Shown here: piece by piece, positions 1-7,185 of the stretch
How the letters are laid out: each line of letters starts with the position of its first letter
How positions within the stretch are numbered: position 1 is the stretch's first letter
Source of the DNA: Betaproteobacteria bacterium
Lineage (GTDB): Bacteria; Pseudomonadota; Gammaproteobacteria; Burkholderiales; SG8-39
NCBI GenBank assembly: GCA_029883975.1
Contig: JAOUIL010000017.1
Coordinates: 1-49,426 of the forward strand
Direction of reading: 5' to 3'
DNA: 49,426 bases
The notes under the pieces: model-generated
The model's input: the letters and a program-made list of their open reading frames with translations, nothing else
Told to the model about the DNA's origin: nothing
Databases searched by the model: none
Made by a program: the position numbers and the translations under genes

Positions 1-562
1 GCACCGCGGGCAGCAGCGCCTCGAGGTCGGGAATGTCGTGCACCGGCGTGGGCGGGCCGAGGACCAGGCGCCCGTGCAGCCCGTTCGCGGCGGTGCAGTC
101 GGGCAGCTTCAGCTTCCAGTCGGGATGGAAGCACTGCACGATCTCGATCGAATGCGCCACCCATTCGATGGCCGCGAGGATGGCATGCGGGTCGTGCGAG
201 CGCGGAGGCGGGGCACGCAGGCCGAAGCAGATCTCCGGCTCGATGCGCGGCTGCGCCAGGCCTTCGAGCGGCACCTCGGCGCGCCCGTCCCTGGCGTGCA
301 GCACGGTCTGGTCGTAGACGAAGCCCCAGATCGGCTGGTGCACGCCGTAACGCGGCCAGATCGTGCGGTTGGTGAATCCGATCTTGCGGCCGAGCGGCTT
401 CCAGCCGATCGTCAGCCGGTGCTCGTGCAGCCGGCGCATGGCGCGGTAGCCCATCTCGGCGTCGAGCTTGCGGAAGCGCGCGCTGAAGGGCGCAGCCGTG
501 TGGCCGCTCGCCGCCAGCTCGATCAGCTCCTCCGAGACCTTCTTCACGGTGCGTTCCGGCAT
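1..562 (-). CDS. 2-keto-4-pentenoate hydratase / FAA-hydrolase family protein (3' end outside window)
   Basis: The reading frame is open from an ATG at 562 down to the window edge (187 codons), so the C-terminus is missing. The product looks like the MhpD-type hydratases, which add water to 2-hydroxy-alkadienoates during meta-cleavage catabolism. The N-terminal helical part (about 1-50) is followed by KIGFTN (about 60-65) and by PRIEPEICF (about 105-113), where the family's conserved metal-binding glutamates lie. It is transcribed away from nfeD. No Shine-Dalgarno is visible before the ATG; a TAGAAT box sits 7 nt upstream, which suggests a leaderless message. The substrate is unknown and other FAA-hydrolase activities are possible. 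Confidence 0.75.
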   Translation of the reverse strand, partial: MPERTVKKVSEELIELAASGHTAAPFSARFRKLDAEMGYRAMRRLHEHRLTIGWKPLGRKIGFTNRTIWPRYGVHQPIWGFVYDQTVLHARDGRAEVPLEGLAQPRIEPEICFGLRAPPPRSHDPHAILAAIEWVAHSIEIVQCFHPDWKLKLPDCTAANGLHGRLVLGPPTPVHDIPDLEALLPAV

Positions 563-569
563 GGGGAAA

Positions 570-575
570 ATTCTA
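570..575 (-). promoter_or_regulatory. -10-like box (TAGAAT) for the hydratase gene
   Basis: On the minus strand TAGAAT lies 7 nt before the ATG at 562. If it is a -10 element, transcription would begin within a base or two of the start codon. No convincing -35 hexamer is visible. Confidence 0.35.
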
Positions 576-626
576 CCCTCGCGGGCCGGTTGCACCCCGG
601 CGTTTCGCGTGCCACATTACCGCGCC

Positions 627-1052
627 ATGGACGCGTACCTCCTCTGGCTGCTCGGCGGCCTCGCGCTGGTGATCGTCGAGCTGCTCACCGGGACGTTTTA
701 TCTGCTGGTCCTCGGCGCCGCGGCGTTCGCCGCCGGCGCCGCCGCCTGGCTGGGCGGCGGCTTCCCGGCGCAGGCGATCACCGCCGCGGTGATCGCGTTC
801 GTCGGCGCGTATTTCGTCCATGCCTACCGCGCGCGCAACCTCGCCCGGCAGATGCCGTCCATCGACGCCGGGCAGCCGGCGAGCTTCGAGCACTGGGTGG
901 ACGAGGGGGCGCGGCTCGCCCGCGTGCGCTACCGCGGCGCGAGCTGGGACGCGCGGCTGGAGGACGCCGCCGCGCCGCAGCCGGGCGCGATGCTGTACGT
1001 GCTCGCCACCGAGGGCAACCGGCTCAGGGTCAGCGCCAAGCCGCCGGCCTGA
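627..1052 (+). CDS. NfeD-family membrane protein
   Basis: A 141-aa protein with hydrophobic segments filling roughly residues 4-65 and a soluble C-terminal part of about 75 residues of the size of the NfeD OB-fold domain. Short NfeD proteins partner membrane-anchored SPFH proteins, and the next gene, 26 bp downstream on the same strand, is exactly such a protein. That pairing is the main support for the call and suggests a role in membrane microdomain organisation or protein quality control. The ATG at 627 starts right at the first membrane segment; an in-frame start further upstream would overlap the divergent hydratase gene and add a non-membrane extension, so I did not use it. Confidence 0.85.
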   Translation: MDAYLLWLLGGLALVIVELLTGTFYLLVLGAAAFAAGAAAWLGGGFPAQAITAAVIAFVGAYFVHAYRARNLARQMPSIDAGQPASFEHWVDEGARLARVRYRGASWDARLEDAAAPQPGAMLYVLATEGNRLRVSAKPPA

Positions 1053-1078
1053 GGGCGGCGTGTCACAGGAGGAGAGGA

Positions 1079-2080
1079 ATGCTCACCAAGATGATCGTCG
1101 CCGCGGTGCTCGCGGTCGCCACCGGCATCCTGACCCGGCAGCCGAGCTACGCGGTCTATGTCTTCCTCATCGCCGCCGCGGTCGCCTTCGTGCTGGAAGG
1201 CGTGCGCGTCGTGCCGCAGCAGAGCGTGTTCGTGGTCGAGCGCTTCGGCCGCTTTCATGCGGCGCTCGAGCCCGGCCTGAATTTCATCGTCCCGGTGTTC
1301 GACCGCGTCGCCTACCGCCATTCGCTGAAGGAGGTGCCGCTCGACGTGCCCGAGCAGGTGTGTATCACCAAGGACAACACGCAGCTCGGCGTGGACGGCA
1401 TCCTGTACTTCCAGGTCACCGACCCGCGCCTCGCCTCTTACGGCTCGTCCAACTACATCGCGGCGATCTCGCAGCTCGCGCAGACCACCTTGCGGAGCGA
1501 GATCGGCAAGATGGAGCTCGACAAGACCTTCGAGTCGCGCGAGGAGATCAACAAGCAGATCGTCAGCGTGCTGGACGAGGCCGGGCGCAGCTGGGGCATC
1601 AAGGTGCTGCGCTACGAGATCAAGAGCCTCACGCCGCCCGAGGCGATCCTGCGCTCGATGCAGCAGCAGATCACCGCCGAGCGCGAGAAGCGCGCGCTGA
1701 TCGCCAAGTCCGAGGGCGAGCGCCAGCAGGAGATCAACGTCGCCGACGGCGAGAAGCAGGCCGCGGTGCTGCGCTCCGAGGGCGAGAAGCAGGCGGCCAT
1801 CAACCGCGCGCAGGGCGAGGCGACTGCGCTGCGCGTGATCGCCGAGGCCAACGCGGCGGCGGTGCGCGCGGTGGGCGAGGCCATGTCGGAGAAGGGCGGC
1901 ATGGACGCGGCCAACCTCAAGGTGGCGCAGGAGTACGTGGCGGCGTTCTCCGAGCTCGCCAAGCAGTCCAACACGGTGATCGTGCCCGCCAACGCGGCCG
2001 ACGTCGCGTCGCTCATCACCACGGCGATGACCGTGCTCGACAAGACGCGTCAGACCCAGGCCGCGGCGAAAGGAGCCTGA
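1079..2080 (+). CDS. SPFH/band-7 protein (stomatin / paraslipin / QmcA-like)
   Basis: A 333-aa protein with an N-terminal membrane anchor (about residues 1-40), then the motif VPQQSVFVVERFGRF that opens the SPFH domain (about 45-220), and a long charged, alanine/glutamate-rich coiled coil (about 200-290) with repeated EGE and EKQAA units. Proteins of this type oligomerise into membrane scaffolds and often act with NfeD, the gene just upstream. The ATG at 1079 has a strong ribosome-binding site (AGGAGGAGAGG). The gene ends one base before the next start codon, so it belongs to an operon running to 2710. Length fits the paraslipin group (300-340 aa). Confidence 0.92.
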   Translation: MLTKMIVAAVLAVATGILTRQPSYAVYVFLIAAAVAFVLEGVRVVPQQSVFVVERFGRFHAALEPGLNFIVPVFDRVAYRHSLKEVPLDVPEQVCITKDNTQLGVDGILYFQVTDPRLASYGSSNYIAAISQLAQTTLRSEIGKMELDKTFESREEINKQIVSVLDEAGRSWGIKVLRYEIKSLTPPEAILRSMQQQITAEREKRALIAKSEGERQQEINVADGEKQAAVLRSEGEKQAAINRAQGEATALRVIAEANAAAVRAVGEAMSEKGGMDAANLKVAQEYVAAFSELAKQSNTVIVPANAADVASLITTAMTVLDKTRQTQAAAKGA

Positions 2081-2081
2081 A

Positions 2082-2477
2082 ATGCCGGTGCAGCGGATGG
2101 ACCACTTCAACATCCTGACCGACGACCTGCCGGCGACGCTTTCGTTCTACGAGGAGCACCTGAACCTCAAGCCCGGTGCGCGCCCGCCCTTCAGCTTCCC
2201 GGGCGCCTGGCTCTACGCCGACGGCGGCAAGGGCAAGGACCCGATCCTGCACGTGGTGGCCGGGCGGCCCAAGTCCCAGTTGGTGAAGGGCGTGATCGAC
2301 CACATGGCGTTCTTCGGCAGCGACCTCCCGGCGACGGTGGCCAGGCTCAAGGCGAAAGGCATCGCCTACGAGCTGCGCAGGCTCCCCGAGTACGGCACCT
2401 GGCAGCTGTTCTTCTTCGATCCGAACGGCGCCAAAGTCGAGATCGACTTCGACAAGTCGGAGCCCGCGCCGGCTTGA
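2082..2477 (+). CDS. VOC-superfamily protein (glyoxalase/bleomycin-resistance fold)
   Basis: A 131-aa single-domain protein starting MPVQRMDHFNILTDD, the typical first strand of the vicinal oxygen chelate fold with a metal-binding His at position 8. A second segment, VIDHMAFFGSDL, matches the start of the second beta-alpha-beta-beta-beta module, and FFDPNGAKVEIDF supplies the C-terminal Glu expected to bind metal. Family members include glyoxalase I, dioxygenases and fosfomycin or bleomycin resistance proteins; the sequence alone does not decide which. An AAAGGAGCC ribosome-binding site precedes the ATG, which lies one base after the SPFH stop codon. Confidence 0.85.
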   Translation: MPVQRMDHFNILTDDLPATLSFYEEHLNLKPGARPPFSFPGAWLYADGGKGKDPILHVVAGRPKSQLVKGVIDHMAFFGSDLPATVARLKAKGIAYELRRLPEYGTWQLFFFDPNGAKVEIDFDKSEPAPA

Positions 2478-2710
2478 ACTTGCTCCAGCGCATCATCGGG
2501 GCCGTTATCGGTCTCGCGCTGTTCGTCCTCGCGCTCGTCTTCGCGTCCGTGATCCTCGCAGTCGCCGGCGCGATCGCGCTGGTGATCGGCGCCTGGCTGT
2601 GGTGGCGCACGCGCAACCTGCCGCGGCCGCGCCCCGGCGGCGGCACGGTGATCGAGGGCGAGTACCGCGTCGAGCGCGAGACGCGGCGCATCGACGACGA
2701 CGTGCGCTAG
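2474..2710 (+). CDS. Small membrane protein, function unknown
   Basis: A 78-aa protein with two adjacent hydrophobic stretches (about residues 7-45), then a basic, proline/arginine-rich turn and a charged tail ending RRIDDDVR. The TTG start at 2474 overlaps the stop of the VOC gene (TTGA), a common arrangement for translational coupling; a second TTG lies two codons later. The gene overlaps the end of the convergent TRAP permease gene by 4 bp. Codon use matches its neighbours, so it looks genuine, but I do not recognise a named family. Confidence 0.7.
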   Translation: MNLLQRIIGAVIGLALFVLALVFASVILAVAGAIALVIGAWLWWRTRNLPRPRPGGGTVIEGEYRVERETRRIDDDVR

Positions 2711-4620
2711 GGGCGCGCGGCGCTCTCGGCGACGCGGCGCAGGCCGATCAGCTGCGTCACGGCAACGACGGCGAGCAGTCCCAGCCCCGCGATGTCGGTG
2801 TAGAGGCCCGGCTTGATCAGGCACAGCGCGCCGACGACGAGCATCGCGCGCTGCCACATCGAGGCGAGCGAGAGAAACCAGCCGAACAGTCCGCCGGCGA
2901 GCATGATGACCCCGACCGAGGCCGACCCCACGGCCCACAGCACCCAGAGCCAGTCGGTCGCCCAGTCCTTGACGATGAGCAGCAGCCGCGGCTCGTAGAC
3001 GAACATGAACGGCACGATGTAGGCGGGCGCCGCGGCGCGCATGGCGGCGAAGCCCGACTGCCACATGTTGGCCTTCGCCAGTCCGGCGGCGGCGAAGATG
3101 GCGAGCGCCACCGGCGGCGTGATGGCCGACAGGATGGCGAAGTAGAACGCGAACATGTGCGCCGCCGGCGTGATCGACTTGGCGTCGAAGCCGATGTGCA
3201 CGCCGAGCTTCACTGCCGCGGGCACGAGCAGCGCCACCATCATGATGTAGGCAGGCGTGGTCGGCATGCCCATGCCGAGCACGATGCCCGCCATGGCGGT
3301 GAGGATGAGCGCGAGGATCAGCTGGTCCTGGGCGAGGGCCACCACCAGCTGCGTGAAGACGATGCCCAGGCCCGTGATGGTCACGCAGGCGATCACGATG
3401 CCCGCGCACGCGCAGGCCATGGCGACCGCGAGCGCGTTGCGCGCGCCTTCGTCGAGCGCCTCGAGCACCGTTTTCCAGCGGATACCGGCGCGCGTCGCGG
3501 CGCGCGACAGCGCGATCGGCAGGCAGGAGAGCGCCGCCACCAGCGCGCACAGCGGCGCCGAGTAGCCCAGGATCAGCCCGAACAGCACGATGAGGATGGG
3601 AATGAACAGGTGGCCCCGCGCCAGGATCACCGCGGAGAATCGCGGCAGCTCGGAGGCCGGCACGCCGGCGAGCTTGTAGCGCTTGGCCTCGAAGTGCACG
3701 GCGAAGAACACCGCCAGGTAGTAGAGGAATGCCGGCACCAGCGCCCACATGGCGACCTGTGCGTAGGGCACCGCGAGGAACTCGGCCATGACAAAGGCCG
3801 CGGCGCCCATGATGGGCGGCATCAACTGCCCGCCCGTGGAGGCGACCGCTTCGACCGCCGCGGCGAACGGCGGCCGGAAGCCGGTGCGCTTCATGAGCGG
3901 GATGGTGATCGGGCCGTCCACCATCACGTTCGCCACCGCGCTGCCCGAGACGGTGCCGAACAGGCTCGAGCTCACCACCGCCACCTTGCCCGGCCCGCCC
4001 GCGTAGCGCCCGGTGATCGACAGCGCGAAATCCATGAACAGCTGCCCGGTGCCGCTTTTTTCCATGAACGCGCCGAACAGCACGAACAGCATGACGTAGG
4101 ACGCAGAGACACCGAGCGTCTGGCCGAAGATGCCCTCGGTGGACAGGTACACCTGCTCCATCAGCACCGGGAGCTTGACCTGCGTGTTGAGCGCATAGGC
4201 GAGGAAACAGATCGCCGTGAGCGGCAACGCCCAGCCGATGACGCGCCGCGTGCCCTCCAGCACGACGATCACCGACACCACCGCCCAGAACTTGTCGGCA
4301 AAGGTCAGGTCGTCGATGTAGATGATGCGGTTGGTGTAGTACTCGTAGTGAAAGAAGATGTGCAGCACGAGGCCCAGGCCGGCCAGCAGGAACGCGGCGT
4401 CGAGCGCGCGCCAGGCGAGAGCACCTTCGCGCCGGAACGGGTAGAGCAGGAAGACCAGCGTCGTGGCGAACATCAGGTGCGTGCCGCGGAAGATGAGCGC
4501 CTCCGGCGGCCCGAAGGCCGCGACGTACATGTGGTAGAGCGACATCGTCACGGCGATGGCGAGCGCCATCCAGCGCAGCACCGTCGCGGCGGGCGTGGTG
4601 GCCGCGTTCTCGTCGCTCAT
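2707..4620 (-). CDS. TRAP transporter permease, fused 4TM/12TM (DctQ-DctM fusion, TAXI type)
   Basis: A 637-aa, very hydrophobic protein with many membrane segments. It is the fused small-plus-large permease typical of TAXI-TRAP systems, which use a sodium gradient and a periplasmic binding protein to import organic acids. Around residue 450 it has the conserved DctM segment GMGMPTTPAYIMM, and earlier GSAVANVMVDG and a glycine-rich QLMPPIMGAAAF segment typical of the large subunit. The binding protein is encoded just upstream on the same strand, with a stem-loop between the two genes. The substrate cannot be read from the sequence. The stop overlaps the convergent small membrane protein gene by 4 bp. 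Confidence 0.93.
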   Translation of the reverse strand: MSDENAATTPAATVLRWMALAIAVTMSLYHMYVAAFGPPEALIFRGTHLMFATTLVFLLYPFRREGALAWRALDAAFLLAGLGLVLHIFFHYEYYTNRIIYIDDLTFADKFWAVVSVIVVLEGTRRVIGWALPLTAICFLAYALNTQVKLPVLMEQVYLSTEGIFGQTLGVSASYVMLFVLFGAFMEKSGTGQLFMDFALSITGRYAGGPGKVAVVSSSLFGTVSGSAVANVMVDGPITIPLMKRTGFRPPFAAAVEAVASTGGQLMPPIMGAAAFVMAEFLAVPYAQVAMWALVPAFLYYLAVFFAVHFEAKRYKLAGVPASELPRFSAVILARGHLFIPILIVLFGLILGYSAPLCALVAALSCLPIALSRAATRAGIRWKTVLEALDEGARNALAVAMACACAGIVIACVTITGLGIVFTQLVVALAQDQLILALILTAMAGIVLGMGMPTTPAYIMMVALLVPAAVKLGVHIGFDAKSITPAAHMFAFYFAILSAITPPVALAIFAAAGLAKANMWQSGFAAMRAAAPAYIVPFMFVYEPRLLLIVKDWATDWLWVLWAVGSASVGVIMLAGGLFGWFLSLASMWQRAMLVVGALCLIKPGLYTDIAGLGLLAVVAVTQLIGLRRVAESAARP

Positions 4621-4639
4621 CGGTCCCCCTCGATGTGAA

Positions 4640-4665
4640 AACGGGGCGGCAGGCGCCGCCCCGTT
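4640..4665 (-). terminator. GC-rich stem-loop between the TAXI and permease genes
   Basis: A perfect 11-bp inverted repeat (AACGGGGCGGC and its complement) surrounds a 4-nt loop. Read in the direction of transcription the stem is followed by TTTT, so it resembles an intrinsic terminator. It lies after the binding-protein gene and before the permease gene, where a partial terminator or mRNA-stabilising hairpin would give more binding protein than permease. Confidence 0.65.
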
Positions 4666-4686
4666 CCGCTCGGGCCCCTGCGGGCC

Positions 4687-5628
4687 TTACATCGCGCCGA
4701 CTTCCTTGTAGTACTTGGCGGCGCCCTTGTGGAACGGCACGCCGATGTCGAGCGCCATGTCCTTGGGCGTCGAGCCGGCGATGGCCTTGACCACCGCCGC
4801 CATGTCGCCGACGTTCTCGGCCATGGTCTTGGTCATCTTGTAGACCACGTCCTCGGGCAGGTTACAGGCGACGACCACGTGCGTCGAATAGCCGATCACC
4901 GGCACGTCCTTGTCCTGCTTCGGGTAGGTGCCGGCCTTGATGATCAGCTTGTTGTGGCCCGGGTTCATCTTCTTCACTTCGTTGAAGGTCTTGTCGTCCA
5001 CCGGCACGAGCCTGACGTCGCGTGCGCTGGCGAGGTCCATCACCGCGGAGGCGGGCGCCGTGGTGCCGAGCGTGAACACCTGCGCGTGGCCGTCCTTCAT
5101 CATCGCCACCGCGTCGTTGTAGCCCGCCTGGAAATTGGCCTTGGCGAGCGACTGGTAGGTCATGCCGTTGATCTTCAGCACCTGCTCGGTGAGCAACTCG
5201 CCCGTGTTGCCCTTGGGCTGCGTCACCAGCGTCTTGCCCTTCAGGTCGGCGAGCGAATTCACGCCCGCATCCACCGAGGCCACCACCTGGAAGTACTGCG
5301 GGTAGAGGTTGGCGAGCTGGCAGACGTTGGTGACTTTCTTCGGATAGGGCTTCTCGCCCTGGACGCCGAGCACGGCGGTGTTCGAGTTCGACAGGCCGAT
5401 GTGCGCCTTGCCCTCGTCCACGCCGCGGACGTTGGCGATGCCCGCGCCGGGCGTTTGCGTGATCTTCAGGCCCGGGATGCTTTTCTCCCACATGCCCTTC
5501 AGCGCGCCGCCGAGCGGGATCCACGAGCCGCCCTGCGGGCCGGTCATGAACGTGACTTCCTGGGCCGCCGCGGGCGCGGCGAATACGGCGCCCGCCGCAA
5601 GGGCGAGCAGTGACATCTTGATCCTCAT
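4687..5628 (-). CDS. TAXI-family TRAP transporter solute-binding protein
   Basis: A 313-aa protein with a Sec signal peptide (about residues 1-22, ending APAAAQE), followed by TFMTGPQGGSWIPLGGAL, the characteristic opening of TAXI binding proteins with its glycine-rich substrate loop. The rest fits a periplasmic two-lobe binding protein that hands an organic acid or amino acid to the permease encoded downstream. A strong ribosome-binding site (GAGGAGGAG) precedes the ATG at 5628. A TATCAT box on the minus strand at 5674-5679 could be its -10 element. The 107-bp gap up to the ChaN-like gene holds nothing else I can name. Confidence 0.93.
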   Translation of the reverse strand: MRIKMSLLALAAGAVFAAPAAAQEVTFMTGPQGGSWIPLGGALKGMWEKSIPGLKITQTPGAGIANVRGVDEGKAHIGLSNSNTAVLGVQGEKPYPKKVTNVCQLANLYPQYFQVVASVDAGVNSLADLKGKTLVTQPKGNTGELLTEQVLKINGMTYQSLAKANFQAGYNDAVAMMKDGHAQVFTLGTTAPASAVMDLASARDVRLVPVDDKTFNEVKKMNPGHNKLIIKAGTYPKQDKDVPVIGYSTHVVVACNLPEDVVYKMTKTMAENVGDMAAVVKAIAGSTPKDMALDIGVPFHKGAAKYYKEVGAM

Positions 5629-5735
5629 GGACTCCTCCTCGTGAAACGACGTTGATTTCCGAATCGCCGGGGGATGATAGCGCGACTGCGCGCAGCGGAG
5701 TGCTGCGTTGCAGCAGGCAAATCGGCTTTCCGCCG

Positions 5736-6593
5736 TCAGCGCAGGCGCAGTCCCGCGCAGGGATCCTTGCGTGCCGCCCGCGCCGTGAACCAGGCGTAGT
5801 CGTAGCTCGCGACGCCGGCATAGTCCTGCGGCGCGCGCTGCTCGTCGTCCACCTCGACGAAGGCAACGCTCAGAACCCGCGCCGCCGCAGGCAGGTAGAG
5901 AGGCACGCCGCGGTCGCGACGCGCATGGCCGCTGCCCGTGATCAGCACGGCGGCGGGATGGGCGGCGAGCGCGCGCGCCAGCGCCGCATCCCGCGCGCGC
6001 TGCGCCTCGACCATTCCCTCGAGGCGCTCGGGCCGCTGCCCGCAGTGGCCCTCGACGATGTCGCGCTCCAGCGCGGCGCGGACCGGGGCGTCGGGCGCCG
6101 CGAGGCCCGAGCGCGCCGGGTCGCGCACGATGGCGCGCGCCTCGGCGCGCGACAGGTTCGCCGCGACGATCGGCAGCCCGTGCTCGAGCGCGAGCGTCAC
6201 CAGCGGCGCGTAGTCGGGCCAGCGCCAGGCGTCACGGTCGAGCTTGCCCGCGGCGGCGACGGACTCGGCATCGCGTCCCGGGGCGGCCTGCGCGCGGGCG
6301 AGCGCCGCCTGGTGCTCGCGGTCGAACTGCTCGAAGGCGAGCGCGGGCCGCGCGCCGCGCGCGAGCATGCCTTCCACGATCTCGCGCTGCAGGCGGTGGT
6401 GCCCGGCGTTGTCGTGGCGCTCGCCGAGGAGCACGTAGGGCGTGGCGGCGGCTTCGTCGAGGAGCGCCGCGCGCCCGACGAACGCGGCGCTGCGCGCGTC
6501 ATAGATCCGCCCCTCGAGCGGATGCGGGGGCGTCGCGCAGGCGACGAGGGCGAGGGGCGCGCAAACGCGCGCCGCGGCGAGCAGCCATGACAT
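5736..6593 (-). CDS. ChaN-like lipoprotein (haem-binding uptake, Tiki superfamily)
   Basis: A 285-aa protein with a lipoprotein signal ending in the lipobox LVAC (Cys19). It carries GERHDNAGHH at about 57-66 and a late SGHARRDRG segment, hallmarks of the ChaN/Tiki fold (EreA-like). ChaN of Campylobacter is an iron-regulated haem-binding lipoprotein; that known role fits the location here, downstream of a hemP remnant and a palindrome resembling a Fur box on the same strand. The gap to the upstream 80-aa gene is 36 bp, so they may form one operon, but a TAGAAT box 8 nt before the ATG could also give a separate leaderless transcript. A protease or other hydrolase role is an alternative. Confidence 0.8.
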   Translation of the reverse strand: MSWLLAAARVCAPLALVACATPPHPLEGRIYDARSAAFVGRAALLDEAAATPYVLLGERHDNAGHHRLQREIVEGMLARGARPALAFEQFDREHQAALARAQAAPGRDAESVAAAGKLDRDAWRWPDYAPLVTLALEHGLPIVAANLSRAEARAIVRDPARSGLAAPDAPVRAALERDIVEGHCGQRPERLEGMVEAQRARDAALARALAAHPAAVLITGSGHARRDRGVPLYLPAAARVLSVAFVEVDDEQRAPQDYAGVASYDYAWFTARAARKDPCAGLRLR

Positions 6594-6601
6594 TGCGACC
6601 G

Positions 6602-6607
6602 ATTCTA
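6602..6607 (-). promoter_or_regulatory. -10-like box (TAGAAT) before the ChaN-like gene
   Basis: Minus-strand TAGAAT ends 8 nt before the ATG at 6593. No Shine-Dalgarno lies in between, so a leaderless transcript is plausible. The -35 position shows only a poor match. Confidence 0.35.
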
Positions 6608-6629
6608 AGCGTGCACGCGTGTTGCGCGA

Positions 6630-6872
6630 TCAATGGACGGGGCCCGCACCGCTGCTGGTGCCGATCGCCGATTCGCCCCAGGCGCCGTGCAGGCTCGCAC
6701 AGACGTCGCGCACCACGGCGGGCGCGTCCGGGTGCAGCGCGAGGCACTGCATGTGCCGCGACACGCACACGGCGAGCTTGGGGCAGCCCGTGCGCGCGTA
6801 GTGGGTCATCAGGTACAGCAGCGCCGCCATGACCGTCTCGGCGCGGGTGGCATCGGGTTCGGGTTGTCGCAT
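6630..6872 (-). CDS. 80-aa protein of unknown function in a probable iron-regulated operon
   Basis: A short, probably soluble and helical protein with five cysteines and several histidines, including GCPKLAVCVSRHMQCLALHP in the middle. The ATG at 6872 has a good ribosome-binding site (GAGGAG, about 9 nt upstream). The gene sits between the hemP remnant and the ChaN-like lipoprotein gene, all on the minus strand downstream of a palindrome I read as a Fur box, so a link to iron or haem is suggested by context only. I do not recognise a named domain. Codon use fits the neighbours. Confidence 0.65.
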   Translation of the reverse strand: MRQPEPDATRAETVMAALLYLMTHYARTGCPKLAVCVSRHMQCLALHPDAPAVVRDVCASLHGAWGESAIGTSSGAGPVH

Positions 6873-6927
6873 GTCAGCGAGCTCCTCGCTCCTGGAAGGA
6901 ATTGCGCTGGCGGGCAGTGAATCGCCG

Positions 6928-7089
6928 CTACGCGGTGAGTATCAGCCTTCCGTTCTGTGTCAGCGCGCAGGCGGTACTCGCGGCCGTTGCGCACGATCAC
7001 CAGTTCCTTGCTCAGCCCCAGCAGGCTCTCGCTCGTGACTCGGCGAGGCGACGGCGGGACTTGAGAAGTTCAGGGAAGGCGGCCTTCAT
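6928..7089 (-). pseudogene. hemP: hemP (haemin uptake protein), frameshifted remnant
   Basis: HemP is a very small protein found at the head of haem-uptake operons. On the minus strand one frame, open from 7069, encodes LLGLSKELVIVRNGREYRLR; the expected ending, LTQNGRLILTA and a TAG stop at 6928, is in another frame. Removing a single G at about 6964 would join them into the classic HemP pattern (LVI-x-NG-x-YRLRLT-x-NG-x-LILT). The N-terminal side is also disturbed: the only ATG near the promoter (7089) is in a third frame, and the HemP frame has a TGA at 7070-7072. I read this as a decayed gene; base errors in the assembly could imitate it. An alternative is a short GTG-started product from 7000, which would lose the conserved tail. 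Confidence 0.7.
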
Positions 7090-7118
7090 TAATGCGAACG
7101 ATAATTGTTCGCATTAAT
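7088..7118. promoter_or_regulatory. Perfect 31-bp palindrome, probable Fur box
   Basis: Two 12-bp arms (ATTAATGCGAAC and its exact complement) flank GATAATT. The core resembles the AATGCGAAY-type Fur boxes of betaproteobacteria and contains the GATAAT hexamer of the Fur consensus. It overlaps the predicted -10 element of the hemP promoter, the expected place for a repressor site. Confidence 0.75.
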
Positions 7119-7126
7119 TGTGTCAA
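7098..7126 (-). promoter_or_regulatory. Sigma-70-type promoter for the hemP/ChaN unit
   Basis: On the minus strand a perfect -35 hexamer TTGACA (7126-7121) is separated by 17 nt from TATCGT (7103-7098). The -10 box lies inside the palindrome, so a bound repressor would block transcription of the hemP remnant, the 80-aa gene and possibly the ChaN-like gene. Confidence 0.65.
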
Positions 7127-7185
7127 CAGAGGGATGAAACGTCGGTTAGCCAGATTATCGTAAGTGGATACTAACTAATGTGGGC

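Noticed and set aside
2599-4638. Long plus-strand open frame (679 codons) opposite the TRAP permease gene
   Set aside because: It mirrors the GC-rich permease gene, its translation is rich in His, Arg, Asp and Glu without domain features, and the permease itself is unmistakable.
6809-7000. Independent 63-aa gene on the minus strand from a GTG
   Set aside because: Its first part is the HemP core, and the rest is out-of-frame sequence running into the gap and the next gene; it is better explained as frameshifted hemP.
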